Source: Gammaproteobacteria bacterium (GTDB lineage Bacteria; Pseudomonadota; Gammaproteobacteria; Xanthomonadales; SZUA-36). From it: 64,000 bases of DNA. Below are positions 1 through 8,287 of this stretch, piece after piece (within the stretch, counting starts at the first letter, position 1; each line of letters begins with the position of its first letter). Location: positions 1-64,000 of the forward strand of contig JAJRRA010000067.1 in the NCBI GenBank assembly GCA_024279945.1, given 5' to 3'. Position numbers and translations under genes: made by a program. The notes below the pieces were generated by a model. That model was not told where the DNA came from, ran no database searches, and was given only the letters and a program-made list of their open reading frames with translations.

Positions 1-2
1 GT

Positions 3-3000
3 TACCCGGACAGCCCGGATCATGTTTCCCGGCTGGTATTGTTGTGCCAGAACCGGACCGGATATCTGAACCTGTGTGAATTGCTGAGTCGCAGTTACAC
101 CGAAGGGCAGCATCACGGTATCCCGTACTTGCACCGGGACTGGATCGAGGGGGCCACCGAGGGTCTTATCGCGCTTTCCGCCGGACGCGAGGGAGATATC
201 GGACAGGCGCTGCTGAACCAGCATCCGAACCGTGCCCGACAACTGGCTGAGCAATGGATAAAGCTGTTTCCCGACCGCTTCTACATCGAAATTCAACGCA
301 CCGGTCGGGAGCAGGAGCAGGCCTGTGAAGTGGCGACACTGAACCTGGCAGCAGAATTTGGGCTACCGGTCATCGCCAGCAACGATGTGCGTTTCTTGGA
401 GAAAGCCGACTTCTATGCCCATGAAGCGCGCGTTTGCATTCATGACGGCCGCCTCCTGTCCGATAAGCGCAGGGAGCGCCGGTATTCGGAAGAGCAGTAT
501 TTCAAAAGCCCTGAGGAAATGCAGGAATTGTTCAGCGACCTGCCGCAGGCGCTGGAAAATACCGTGTATCTCGCCCAGCGCTGCAATCTGGAAATGGAAT
601 TCGATACCTATCATCTACCGGATTTCCCCACACCGGATCAACTCGACGTAGAAACCTTCCTGCGCCAGGAATCTGAGGCAGGCCTGGAAGGCCGCCTGGC
701 GCAGTACGCTGCAACCCATCAGTACTCGCGGGAGGAATACGCCGAACGCCTGGATCTCGAACTGGGCGTGATCAACACCATGGGATTTCCAGGCTACTTC
801 CTGATTGTCGCCGACTTCATCCGCTGGGCGAAAAAGAACGATATTCCGGTAGGTCCGGGGCGTGGTTCAGGCGCAGGTTCGCTGGTCGCTTACGCGCTTG
901 GGATCACCGATCTGGATCCACTGGTGCACGAACTTCTGTTCGAGCGCTTTCTTAATCCTGAACGTGTCTCCATGCCTGATTTCGATATTGATTTTTGCAT
1001 GGAAAAACGTGATCTGGTGATCGACTACGTAGCCCGCAGGTACGGGCACGATCAGGTCAGCCAGATCATCACATTCGGGTCCATGGCAGCCAAGGCCGTG
1101 GTCCGCGATTGCGGACGGGTGCTGGGCCACAGCTACACCTTCGTGGACAGTATCGCCAGGCTGATTCCAATGACCCTGGGCATCACGCTGCAGCAGGCAC
1201 TCAAAGACGAACCGCAGCTGAAAAAGCGCTTTGATGATGAGGAAGACACACGGGCCATACTGGAACTGGCGATGTCACTGGAAGGCCTGAAACGCAATGC
1301 CGGAAAACACGCCGGCGGAGTGGTGATCGCGCCTTCGAAGCTGACTGATTTTACGCCGATGTTCTGCGAAGCCGGCGGCGGCAGCATCGTGACCCAGTTC
1401 GACAAAAATGATGTTGAAACCATCGGCCTGGTCAAATTTGATTTTCTCGGCCTGCGCACCCTGACCATCATCGACTGGGCGTTGAAAACCATCAATAGCC
1501 AGCGCCGGAAAAACGGCAAGACTCCGATCGAACTTGACCGGTTACCGATGAACGACCCGGAGGCTTTTCGTTTGCTGCAGTCGTGCCGCACCACTGCTGT
1601 ATTCCAGTTGGAATCCCGTGGCATGAAGAAGTTGATCCGCCAATTGGTGCCGGACAGTTTTGACGAGATCGTGGCACTGGTCGCGCTGTACCGGCCCGGC
1701 CCACTGGAATCAGGCATGGTTGGTGACTATATCGACCGCAAACACGGCCGTTCTGTGGTGGTCTATCCGCATCCGGAACTGGAACCCATCCTCAAACCCA
1801 CATACGGCGTTATCCTCTACCAGGAACAGGTCATGCAGATCGCCCAGGTGCTGGGCGGTTACACCCTTGGCTCAGCCGATATCCTGCGCCGCGCCATGGG
1901 CAAAAAAGACCCGGCAGAAATGGCCAGGCAACGCCTGATTTTTGTCGAGGGAGCCGTGAAACGGGCCGTGGACGAAGACCTGGCCAACCTTATTTTTGAC
2001 CAGATGGAAACCTTTGCCGGATATGGTTTCAACAAGTCTCATTCCGCCGCCTATGCGCTGATCGCCTACCAGACCGCCTGGCTGAAAGCACATTACAAGG
2101 CCGCCTTCATGGCAGCCGTGCTGTCAGCGGACATGGATTCAACGGACAAGGTGGATGACTTTATCCGCGAATGCAGGGACCTGGGACTGAGTGTGCTGCC
2201 TCCGGACATCAACACCTCCCACCACGCATTTACGGTTCAGGATGAAGCTACCATCTGCTACGGCCTGGGCGCACTCAAAGGGGTTGGACGCGCAGCTATA
2301 GAAATTATTGAAAATGAACGTAAAACCCATGGAGTGTATCGGGATCTGGTCGATTTTTGCACGCGCATGGACTTGCAAAAAGTCAACCGCCGGGCCATGA
2401 ACGTGCTGATTCGTTCCGGCGCGATGGATGCACTCGACCCTCAGCAAAATCGCGCGCGCATGCTGCATGAACTTCCCGACTGTCTGTTGGCAGCCGAGCA
2501 GTCCCAACGCGACCGGGACTCCGGACAAAGTGACATGTTCGGTAGTGTGGCAAGTCCCCCCCCACAAGCCGGTGACGGGGGCGAACCGCAATCACTGCAT
2601 GCCAGCGAACGCCAGGCCATCAGGCCCTGGTCCCGCTTGCAGAGCCTGCAAGGGGAGCGGGACAGCCTGGGGCTTTACCTGACTGACCACCCGGTCGAAC
2701 TGCATGTGCAGGACCTGTCACACTTTACCAGTTGTAAGCTGGGCGACATCGAGGCAAGGATACCTGCAGAAGCGAAAGGTGCACGGCGCGGTACACCGAT
2801 GGTACTGGCCGGACTGGTCCGTGCAGTCAGGCGCCGGGGGAATCGCGGTGGATTCGTATCCATTGAGGACCACAGCGGGCGGGTGGAAGTTGCCCTGTTC
2901 GATGAAGCCTGGGCATTGTACGCTGACCTGTTGAACAAAGGCGAGATCATTGTGATTGATGGGCGCGTGTCGAACAGCGACTTTTCCGGCGGATTCCGTA

Positions 3001-3281
3001 TGAGCGCACAAAAAATCATGACGCTGTCTGAGGCCAAAAACCGGTTTGCCCGCGGCATCCAGATTTCCCTGCGTGGCCCGGATGAGACTATCTGCACGGC
3101 ACTGCAATCCACTTTCCAGCCCTATCGAAACGGTTCCGATGAGGTCTGGCTGGACTATTCCAACACCCGCGCCCGTGCCCGGCTGGAGTTGAGTGAAACG
3201 TATGGAGTAAAAGCATGTGCGGAACTGGTGGCTGCCCTGGGTGATCTGGAAGCGGTCAGCGATGCCCGTTTGATCTATTGA
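3..3281 (+). CDS. dnaE: DNA polymerase III alpha subunit, 5' end cut by window edge
   Basis: Catalytic subunit of the replicative DNA polymerase III. About 1092 residues are visible; the frame is open to the window edge, and the usual length near 1160 residues implies some 70 N-terminal residues are missing. The rest of the PHP domain comes first. The C-family polymerase palm follows, with the catalytic acidic motif PDFDIDF near nt 975-995, the GRGSGAGSLVAYALGITDLDP segment, and the fingers motif GYGFNKSHSAAYALIAYQ near 2025-2075. A C-terminal OB-fold region (nt about 2790-3020) precedes the tail. It ends at a TGA just before a REP-type repeat. Identification is secure; only the start is unseen. 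Confidence 0.97.
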   Translation, partial: YPDSPDHVSRLVLLCQNRTGYLNLCELLSRSYTEGQHHGIPYLHRDWIEGATEGLIALSAGREGDIGQALLNQHPNRARQLAEQWIKLFPDRFYIEIQRTGREQEQACEVATLNLAAEFGLPVIASNDVRFLEKADFYAHEARVCIHDGRLLSDKRRERRYSEEQYFKSPEEMQELFSDLPQALENTVYLAQRCNLEMEFDTYHLPDFPTPDQLDVETFLRQESEAGLEGRLAQYAATHQYSREEYAERLDLELGVINTMGFPGYFLIVADFIRWAKKNDIPVGPGRGSGAGSLVAYALGITDLDPLVHELLFERFLNPERVSMPDFDIDFCMEKRDLVIDYVARRYGHDQVSQIITFGSMAAKAVVRDCGRVLGHSYTFVDSIARLIPMTLGITLQQALKDEPQLKKRFDDEEDTRAILELAMSLEGLKRNAGKHAGGVVIAPSKLTDFTPMFCEAGGGSIVTQFDKNDVETIGLVKFDFLGLRTLTIIDWALKTINSQRRKNGKTPIELDRLPMNDPEAFRLLQSCRTTAVFQLESRGMKKLIRQLVPDSFDEIVALVALYRPGPLESGMVGDYIDRKHGRSVVVYPHPELEPILKPTYGVILYQEQVMQIAQVLGGYTLGSADILRRAMGKKDPAEMARQRLIFVEGAVKRAVDEDLANLIFDQMETFAGYGFNKSHSAAYALIAYQTAWLKAHYKAAFMAAVLSADMDSTDKVDDFIRECRDLGLSVLPPDINTSHHAFTVQDEATICYGLGALKGVGRAAIEIIENERKTHGVYRDLVDFCTRMDLQKVNRRAMNVLIRSGAMDALDPQQNRARMLHELPDCLLAAEQSQRDRDSGQSDMFGSVASPPPQAGDGGEPQSLHASERQAIRPWSRLQSLQGERDSLGLYLTDHPVELHVQDLSHFTSCKLGDIEARIPAEAKGARRGTPMVLAGLVRAVRRRGNRGGFVSIEDHSGRVEVALFDEAWALYADLLNKGEIIVIDGRVSNSDFSGGFRMSAQKIMTLSEAKNRFARGIQISLRGPDETICTALQSTFQPYRNGSDEVWLDYSNTRARARLELSETYGVKACAELVAALGDLEAVSDARLIY

Positions 3282-3287
3282 CCTTGC

Positions 3288-3437
3288 GGAGTCGCCCGCA
3301 AGCGGGCTCTTACTGTGAGAGCGCCCTTGGGCGCGATAGCGTTAAGCCAGGAGTCGCCCGCAAGCGGGCTCTTACTGTGAGAGCGCCCTTGGGCGCGATA
3401 GCGTTAAGCCAGGAGTCGCCCGCAAGCGGGCTCTTAC
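3288..3437. repeat. 62-bp tandem repeat of paired REP-like hairpins (about 2.4 copies)
   Basis: Two identical 62-bp units (3288-3349 and 3350-3411) are followed by a 26-bp partial third copy (3412-3437). Each unit contains two hairpins, GCCCGCAAGCGGGC and GCGCCCTTGGGCGC. Read on opposite strands, both have the form GAGC-stem-GCGA, so the unit is a pair of REP elements in inverted orientation (BIME-like). It lies between the convergent ends of dnaE and the lytic transglycosylase gene, where it could end transcription from either side. Confidence 0.85.
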
Positions 3438-4075
3438 AGGTTCTGGTAGCGGCGGTAGAGAATTTTCACCCGCTTCACATACTCCCGGGTTTCATCGTAT
3501 GGCGGGACACCCCCATACTTGTGTACGGCACCCGGGCCTGCGTTGTAGGCTGCTGCAGCGAGTGATATATCGCCATTGAATTCCAGCAACAGATCAGCCA
3601 GGTAACGGGTTCCTCCGGCAATATTTGCAGCCGGATCGAAGGGATCGAATACCTTCAGTTCCCGCTGGGTTACCGGCATCAACTGCATCAATCCCTGGGC
3701 ACCCCGGGGTGACTGCGCATCGGGCTGATAGGCGGACTCCGCATGGATAATGGCCCGGATCAGTGATTCGTCCACCGCATTGGCTTGTGCCGCACCGTGA
3801 ATTTCACGACGGAAGGAACGGGTATCCAGCGGCACTTTTTCCCAACTCAGAGAACGGCATTTCGGATCGGAAGCGTAACAGGGAAATTTGAGAACCTGGT
3901 ATTCCCCGCTGGAAGGGGGTGCGATATTGGTGAAAGTGACGACACCGTTTTCATCGACCCATTTATAAACGTCCGCCTGTACAACCGCAGTTGCAGCGGC
4001 CAGCAGCAACAGGCCGGCCAGCATCCACAAGCACTGATCTGTTCCGCCCGATTTCAAAACATCCCTACCCCTCAT
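3434..4075 (-). CDS. Exported lytic transglycosylase (SLT domain, DUF4124 N-terminus)
   Basis: Periplasmic peptidoglycan lytic transglycosylase of 213 residues. A hydrophobic signal segment (LWMLAGLLLLAAATAVVQA) is followed by a DUF4124-type domain (DVYKWVDENGVVTFTN). The soluble lytic transglycosylase domain carries the catalytic glutamate in the HAESAYQP motif, then GAQGLMQLMP and AAAYNAGPGAV. It cleaves the MurNAc-GlcNAc bond of peptidoglycan. It is the last gene of a minus-strand series after msrA, with a 12-nt gap. Its TAA stop lies inside the third, partial REP copy, so the repeat supplies the stop codon. The family is clear; the exact type and role (recycling or machinery insertion) are not. 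Confidence 0.92.
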   Translation of the reverse strand: MRGRDVLKSGGTDQCLWMLAGLLLLAAATAVVQADVYKWVDENGVVTFTNIAPPSSGEYQVLKFPCYASDPKCRSLSWEKVPLDTRSFRREIHGAAQANAVDESLIRAIIHAESAYQPDAQSPRGAQGLMQLMPVTQRELKVFDPFDPAANIAGGTRYLADLLLEFNGDISLAAAAYNAGPGAVHKYGGVPPYDETREYVKRVKILYRRYQNL

Positions 4076-4087
4076 CCGTATGAGTAT

Positions 4088-4570
4088 CTACATATGGCAG
4101 TAGCCACCGCCGTTTTTTTCCATGTATCGCTGATGGTATTCTTCCGCTCGCCAGAATTTGCCGGCTTCGGCGACCTGTGTCACGACCGGATCCTGCCATT
4201 TGCCGGAAGCATTGATCTCCGTAATCTTCTGTTCGGCCTGCCGCTGTTGCTCCGCACTATGCCAGAATACAGCCGAACGGTACTGACTACCAAAATCCGG
4301 CCCCTGCCGGTTCAGCGTGGTTGGATTGTGCAGGGCAAAGAATACATCGAGTAGTTCGGTATAACGGACCCGTGTATCATCAAACAACAACTGAACGACT
4401 TCCGCATGGCCCGTCGTGCCGCTGCACACCTGCTGGTAAGTTGGCTGGTCGCTTGCGCCACCCATGTAACCCACTGCGGCATCGATCACTCCGGGTATTT
4501 CCCGGAAACGGGCTTCGACTCCCCAAAAGCACCCGGCGGCGAAGCTGGCTGTTTTTTTCCCCACGATCAC
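4088..4570 (-). CDS. msrA: Peptide-methionine (S)-S-oxide reductase MsrA
   Basis: Reduces methionine-S-sulfoxide in proteins and free methionine using thioredoxin. It has the catalytic cysteine motif GCFWG close to the N-terminus, the family segments VGYMGG and EVVQLLFDD, and a C-terminal GYCHM cysteine that can act as resolving residue. Length of about 160 residues is normal. The first in-frame start is a GTG at 4570 overlapping the tesB stop (GTGA), but the ribosome-binding site AGGAGG lies only 3 nt before it. The GTG two codons later (4564) has a 9-nt spacing and is probably the real start. Confidence 0.95.
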   Translation of the reverse strand: MIVGKKTASFAAGCFWGVEARFREIPGVIDAAVGYMGGASDQPTYQQVCSGTTGHAEVVQLLFDDTRVRYTELLDVFFALHNPTTLNRQGPDFGSQYRSAVFWHSAEQQRQAEQKITEINASGKWQDPVVTQVAEAGKFWRAEEYHQRYMEKNGGGYCHM

Positions 4571-5454
4571 TTACCTCCTGATTTCGTCATTGGGCGTAAG
4601 CGGATCACGCCTTCCTGCGCCGTGCTGGCCACCAGCCTGCCCTGGCGATCATAAATCATGCCTCTGGCCAGCCCCCTGCCGCCGCTGGTGCTGGGGCTGT
4701 CGCAAACATACAGAAACCAGTCATCAAGTTTGCATTCCCGGTGAAACCACATGGCGTGATCCAGGCTGGCCATCACCAGGTCCTCCTGAATCCAGGAAAT
4801 GCCATGTGGCAGGGTGGCAGTGCCGATGAGGTGGAAGTCGGACAGGTAGGCCAGCAAGGCGCGGTTCATCAAGGGGTCATCACCCGGCTCGCCATTGAGG
4901 CGGAACCAAAACTCCTGAAACGGAGGTTTGGGAACCCGTTCCAGAGGATTGTGGCCCCGCACCATGCGAAATTCCCACGGGCCAAAACGGTCCAGCCAAC
5001 GGCGGAGTTTCTGCGGCAGATTTTCAAGTTCCTGTTCGGGCACCTCCATTTCAGGAGCCAGGTCTTCAGGCCCCGGGACATCGGGCCTGTCAAGCTGGTG
5101 TTCCAATCCCTCCTCTGCAAGCTGGAACGAAGCAGCCAGGTTAAAAATAGGTCGCCCGTGCTGGATCGCCACCACCCGGCGGGAACTGAAACTGCGCCCG
5201 TCACGGCTGCGATCAACGCTGTAGACGATCGGCGAATCAGTATCTCCGGCACGCAGGAAATAGGAATGCAGAGAATGCATTTGGCGGTCTTCCACGGTCT
5301 GGCCGGCCGCCAGTACCGCTTGCGACAGCACCTGGCCACCAAATACCCGTGAAGTGCCAATATCGCGGCTCTCGCCACGAAACAGATTATCCTCCAGTTG
5401 CTCCAGGCTGAGCAGTTGCTGCAACTCTTCGAAAGTATGTTGATTTTTTGTCAT
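4567..5454 (-). CDS. tesB: Acyl-CoA thioesterase II
   Basis: Double-hotdog thioesterase that hydrolyses acyl-CoA to free fatty acid and CoA. Family segments are FRGESRDIGTSRVFGGQVLSQA near the N-terminus, YLSDFHLIGTA, SLDHAMWFHR, and the C-terminal STAQEGVIRLR holding the expected glutamine. The reading frame is open further upstream to 5529, but the ATG at 5454 (MTKNQHTFEEL) matches the usual TesB N-terminus and sits 8 nt after the stop of the acyltransferase gene, so it is taken as start (295 residues). The stop overlaps the msrA start, suggesting translational coupling. Confidence 0.94.
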   Translation of the reverse strand: MTKNQHTFEELQQLLSLEQLEDNLFRGESRDIGTSRVFGGQVLSQAVLAAGQTVEDRQMHSLHSYFLRAGDTDSPIVYSVDRSRDGRSFSSRRVVAIQHGRPIFNLAASFQLAEEGLEHQLDRPDVPGPEDLAPEMEVPEQELENLPQKLRRWLDRFGPWEFRMVRGHNPLERVPKPPFQEFWFRLNGEPGDDPLMNRALLAYLSDFHLIGTATLPHGISWIQEDLVMASLDHAMWFHRECKLDDWFLYVCDSPSTSGGRGLARGMIYDRQGRLVASTAQEGVIRLRPMTKSGGK

Positions 5455-5462
5455 GTGACGAC

Positions 5463-6395
5463 TCAGGAAACCTCTGAATTCTGATGGGATTGCTTGATAC
5501 TCGATATTTGCCGGTCTTTCTCTAGCCACAACGCGCTGATCCAGGATTCCAAATCCCGGCGAAATTCGCGATCCTTTCTGAAATTCCGCCCCAGTAACTC
5601 AGCCGGGATTTCCCGTTTTTCCGCCCTCACGACTATGTCCGGCAACTGGCCGGACAGCAGTTGCCAGAAAGTCGGGGCTGCCTCCGCCTGACCCGTCCGC
5701 CGGGGATAGACGATGGTGACATCAATCAGACCATCCAACTGCTCACTGAGCGCAAACAGCACCTGCCCTACGCCACCGATCCTGGGTACCAGCAGGTTCC
5801 TGTACGGACTGTTTCCGGCGCCACGTTTTTCTGCTGAAAAACGGGTCCCCTCCGGAAAATTCATCATCGCAACGGGTATGTCCCTGAATTTCTCACAGGC
5901 CTTGCGCGCATTCTCCAGATCTCTGCCTTTCAAGCCGGGTTGGCGCGCCAGTTGCGCCCTCGAAGCACGTTTCATGAACGGAAAGTCCAGTGCCCACCAG
6001 GCGGTACCCAGGAACGGGACGCGGATCAACTGACTTTTCAGGAAAAAACGTAAAAAGGGCAACCGCCGATTGAAGCAGCGTTGAAGAACCAGAATGTCCA
6101 CCCATGACTGATGGTTACTGTTTACCAGGTAACAACCCTTGCGATCCAGTTCCCGCGGAATTTCCACATCCCACCGGGTTTTCCCGAACAGCGACAACAG
6201 AAGGTTGTTGATGGATATCCACAACTCAGCGATGCCGGCAAGAAATTTTCTGACAAAATTCCGGACAGCACCGGTCGGAGCCAGGAACTTGCCAATGGCC
6301 AGCACGACAATAGTCGAAGTCAGCACGATGGTACTGAAACCCATCAGCAATAAAACAAGGGTACCCCTTACGATCTGGCTGATCTTGTTGAACAT
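5463..6395 (-). CDS. PlsC-type 1-acylglycerol-3-phosphate acyltransferase (YihG-like)
   Basis: Membrane acyltransferase of 310 residues. An N-terminal hydrophobic segment (about residues 10-45) anchors it. The catalytic HxxxxD motif is in NHQSWVDILVLQ and the acceptor-binding motif in MNFPEGTR. Length and layout resemble E. coli YihG more than the shorter PlsC, so it may be an accessory lysophosphatidate acyltransferase. It lies 13 nt after the exported methyltransferase gene and 8 nt before tesB, consistent with a shared lipid-related transcript. Substrate specificity cannot be read from the sequence. Confidence 0.9.
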   Translation of the reverse strand: MFNKISQIVRGTLVLLLMGFSTIVLTSTIVVLAIGKFLAPTGAVRNFVRKFLAGIAELWISINNLLLSLFGKTRWDVEIPRELDRKGCYLVNSNHQSWVDILVLQRCFNRRLPFLRFFLKSQLIRVPFLGTAWWALDFPFMKRASRAQLARQPGLKGRDLENARKACEKFRDIPVAMMNFPEGTRFSAEKRGAGNSPYRNLLVPRIGGVGQVLFALSEQLDGLIDVTIVYPRRTGQAEAAPTFWQLLSGQLPDIVVRAEKREIPAELLGRNFRKDREFRRDLESWISALWLEKDRQISSIKQSHQNSEVS

Positions 6396-6408
6396 GGTTG
6401 ACAGAGCC

Positions 6409-7263
6409 TTAATCCAGTGGCTTCCGGAATCTCAGTGTCATGCGGTCGCTTTCGCCAATCGCCTGGTATTTTTTACGGCAAGCTGCAATTTCATCATCAC
6501 CTTCAAGATCCGTGCACCGGGTCAGAACGGGTGGTAATGCCCATACACCACCCTCGTGGTCCTTGCTGTCCTCAGGGTTGGCGTTGACCTCTGAACGTGC
6601 TTCCAGATACAGGCCGGCGCCACGGGCCAGTTCAATGACGGCCTGTTCAGAAACGTAACCCGTTTTTGCACTGATCTCCGGATCCGCATCTTTATCGGCC
6701 CGGTGTTGAACCAGACCCAGGATACCGCCCGGCTTCAACACACGGGCAAATTCGGCAAAAACCAACTCGGCAATACCGGTAGATATCCAGCCGTGTGTGT
6801 TGCGGAATGTCAGGATCAGGTCGATGGATTCCGCCTCACCCAGCGATGTGGATTCAGGAGGTGAAAAGGCCGTAATGGCAACCTGATCATAAACCGCTTC
6901 AGTAGCAGAAAACTTGTCCATCAGGTCCTGTTGCAAGCGGTAGCGATATTCCGGCTGATCAGGGATATCAACATCATAAGCGGCTATGATGTACTGGCCG
7001 TGGTGGCGCATCACCGGAGCGAGAACCTCTGTATACCAGCCTTGTCCGGGCCAGATTTCCATGACGGTCATACCGTCTTTCAGGCCGAGAAAAGTCAGCG
7101 TACCCACCGGATGACGGTAACGATTCCTGGCCGTGTTGGCTTGTGAACGGTGATCCCCAAACATCGCTTGCTCTATTCGCGCTTCGATCGACAAATCGGA
7201 CGCCAGGCATATCGAACTGGTCAGACAGCACAGCACAGCAATTGTAAATCTGTTCATAAACAT
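6409..7263 (-). CDS. Exported class I SAM-dependent methyltransferase-like protein
   Basis: A 284-residue protein with an N-terminal signal peptide (TIAVLCCLTSSICLA), followed by a Rossmann methyltransferase fold. The SAM-binding motif is MTVMEIWPGQGWYTEVLAP, and the later segment FARVLKPGGILGLVQHR is motif-like. It fits the exported methyltransferase family grouped as COG4798. Substrate is unknown. Either of two closely spaced starts (7263 or the ATG at 7257) would give the same signal peptide. It is followed at 13 nt by the acyltransferase gene. Confidence 0.85.
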   Translation of the reverse strand: MFMNRFTIAVLCCLTSSICLASDLSIEARIEQAMFGDHRSQANTARNRYRHPVGTLTFLGLKDGMTVMEIWPGQGWYTEVLAPVMRHHGQYIIAAYDVDIPDQPEYRYRLQQDLMDKFSATEAVYDQVAITAFSPPESTSLGEAESIDLILTFRNTHGWISTGIAELVFAEFARVLKPGGILGLVQHRADKDADPEISAKTGYVSEQAVIELARGAGLYLEARSEVNANPEDSKDHEGGVWALPPVLTRCTDLEGDDEIAACRKKYQAIGESDRMTLRFRKPLD

Positions 7264-7332
7264 CTTCCTTGACCCGGTATTCTCACCGTGTCGTTGCCAG
7301 AGCCCGTTGCCAGACCCTGAAGTTGTTGAGAT

Positions 7333-8178
7333 TTACACCGATGCCGGAGCCTGGAAGGCTTTCCTGAACGCCATTCCAATTCCGATTCCGGCAACCGAAG
7401 TAACCAGTATGATCACCGTTTCCATATCCAGCAGCCCCTGGAAGGCCGCAAAAAGCCCAACCGCCATACCCCCCTTGACCCGGGACAGGTCCAGCGTCGT
7501 CCCGCTGATGTCACCACGCGAACACACTTCCTTCAACAAAATCAGGTCGAGGGACACAAGCAGCAGGATGGCGATGGAAAGCCACTCCAACAGAGAATCA
7601 GGAGCTTGAAAACTACCCAGACCGACATCATGATCGACCATATACACCACCATGCCGCCAAAACAGATCAGGGCGAACATCCACTGGTGCCGGAGTGGAT
7701 CCTTCAGCGTGCCGTCAAGAATGAAAGCCGTTGCCGCCACTGCCCCGAAAAAGGGGCTTTGAGTGGCATAGATGACCCAGAACGTTAACATCATGGCGAT
7801 AATGGAATCAGACTTAAGCGCAGGCTGCCCGCTGCTGCGATTGACGATCCGCACCAGCGCCAGCGTGGCGAAAACAATCAGAATACCCGGAGAATCAAAT
7901 GCAAGTGCAGCGAGCAGCGCCAGAGCCATGCTGATAAAAGCCGCCGGCTTGTCATCCGGAAACAACTCCCTGGTCAGAGCCCAGGAGCCGTAACAGACCA
8001 AAAGGAAAGAGATGGCTTCTTGCAGGACCTGCATGCCTGCCACCCCGTTGCGCCAGGCGGTAACTGCTCCCAGTAAGGCCGCCAGGGGCAGCAGGATCAA
8101 TACTGCCTTTTGGGTCGAATCTTCCGGTTCCAACGGACGTCCGATAGAAGTATATTTGTAAATCTGCTGGTATCCCAT
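7333..8178 (-). CDS. Multi-pass membrane protein of unknown function
   Basis: Not recognised. From the ATG at 8178 (MGYQQIYKY) it has 281 residues and roughly eight hydrophobic segments, for example AVLILLPLAALLGAVTAW, ISMALALLAALAFDS, IIAMMLTFWVIYA and TVIILVTSVAGIGIGMAF. The short start is chosen because AAAGGA lies 7 nt before it; the frame is open to 8217. The soluble N-terminal stretch and Asp/His in VYMVDHDVGLGSF are visible but suggest no specific function. It is divergent from the T6SS kinase gene, with a 109-nt shared upstream region. Confidence 0.7.
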   Translation of the reverse strand: MGYQQIYKYTSIGRPLEPEDSTQKAVLILLPLAALLGAVTAWRNGVAGMQVLQEAISFLLVCYGSWALTRELFPDDKPAAFISMALALLAALAFDSPGILIVFATLALVRIVNRSSGQPALKSDSIIAMMLTFWVIYATQSPFFGAVAATAFILDGTLKDPLRHQWMFALICFGGMVVYMVDHDVGLGSFQAPDSLLEWLSIAILLLVSLDLILLKEVCSRGDISGTTLDLSRVKGGMAVGLFAAFQGLLDMETVIILVTSVAGIGIGMAFRKAFQAPASV

Positions 8179-8217
8179 GCTCGTCCTTTGGCGCCCGCAT
8201 GTCATAATGATACCCAA

Positions 8218-8233
8218 ATATGGCTTTCCATAT
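8218..8233. promoter_or_regulatory. Inverted repeat in the divergent region before the T6SS kinase gene
   Basis: ATATGG-CTTT-CCATAT is a perfect 6-bp inverted repeat in the 109-nt region between the divergent membrane-protein gene and the kinase gene. It could be an operator or simply a small hairpin. AT-rich sequence follows (about 8245-8265) and could carry a promoter toward the kinase, but no clear -35/-10 pair is visible. Confidence 0.3.
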
Positions 8234-8287
8234 CAGCAGTCATCATTACAATTAAAAATTAGTACTGAAAAACAGGGTCAAGGCTGA

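Noticed and set aside
1133-1717. 194-codon open frame antisense to dnaE
   Set aside because: Lies within the conserved polymerase domain and has no independent start signal or motif.
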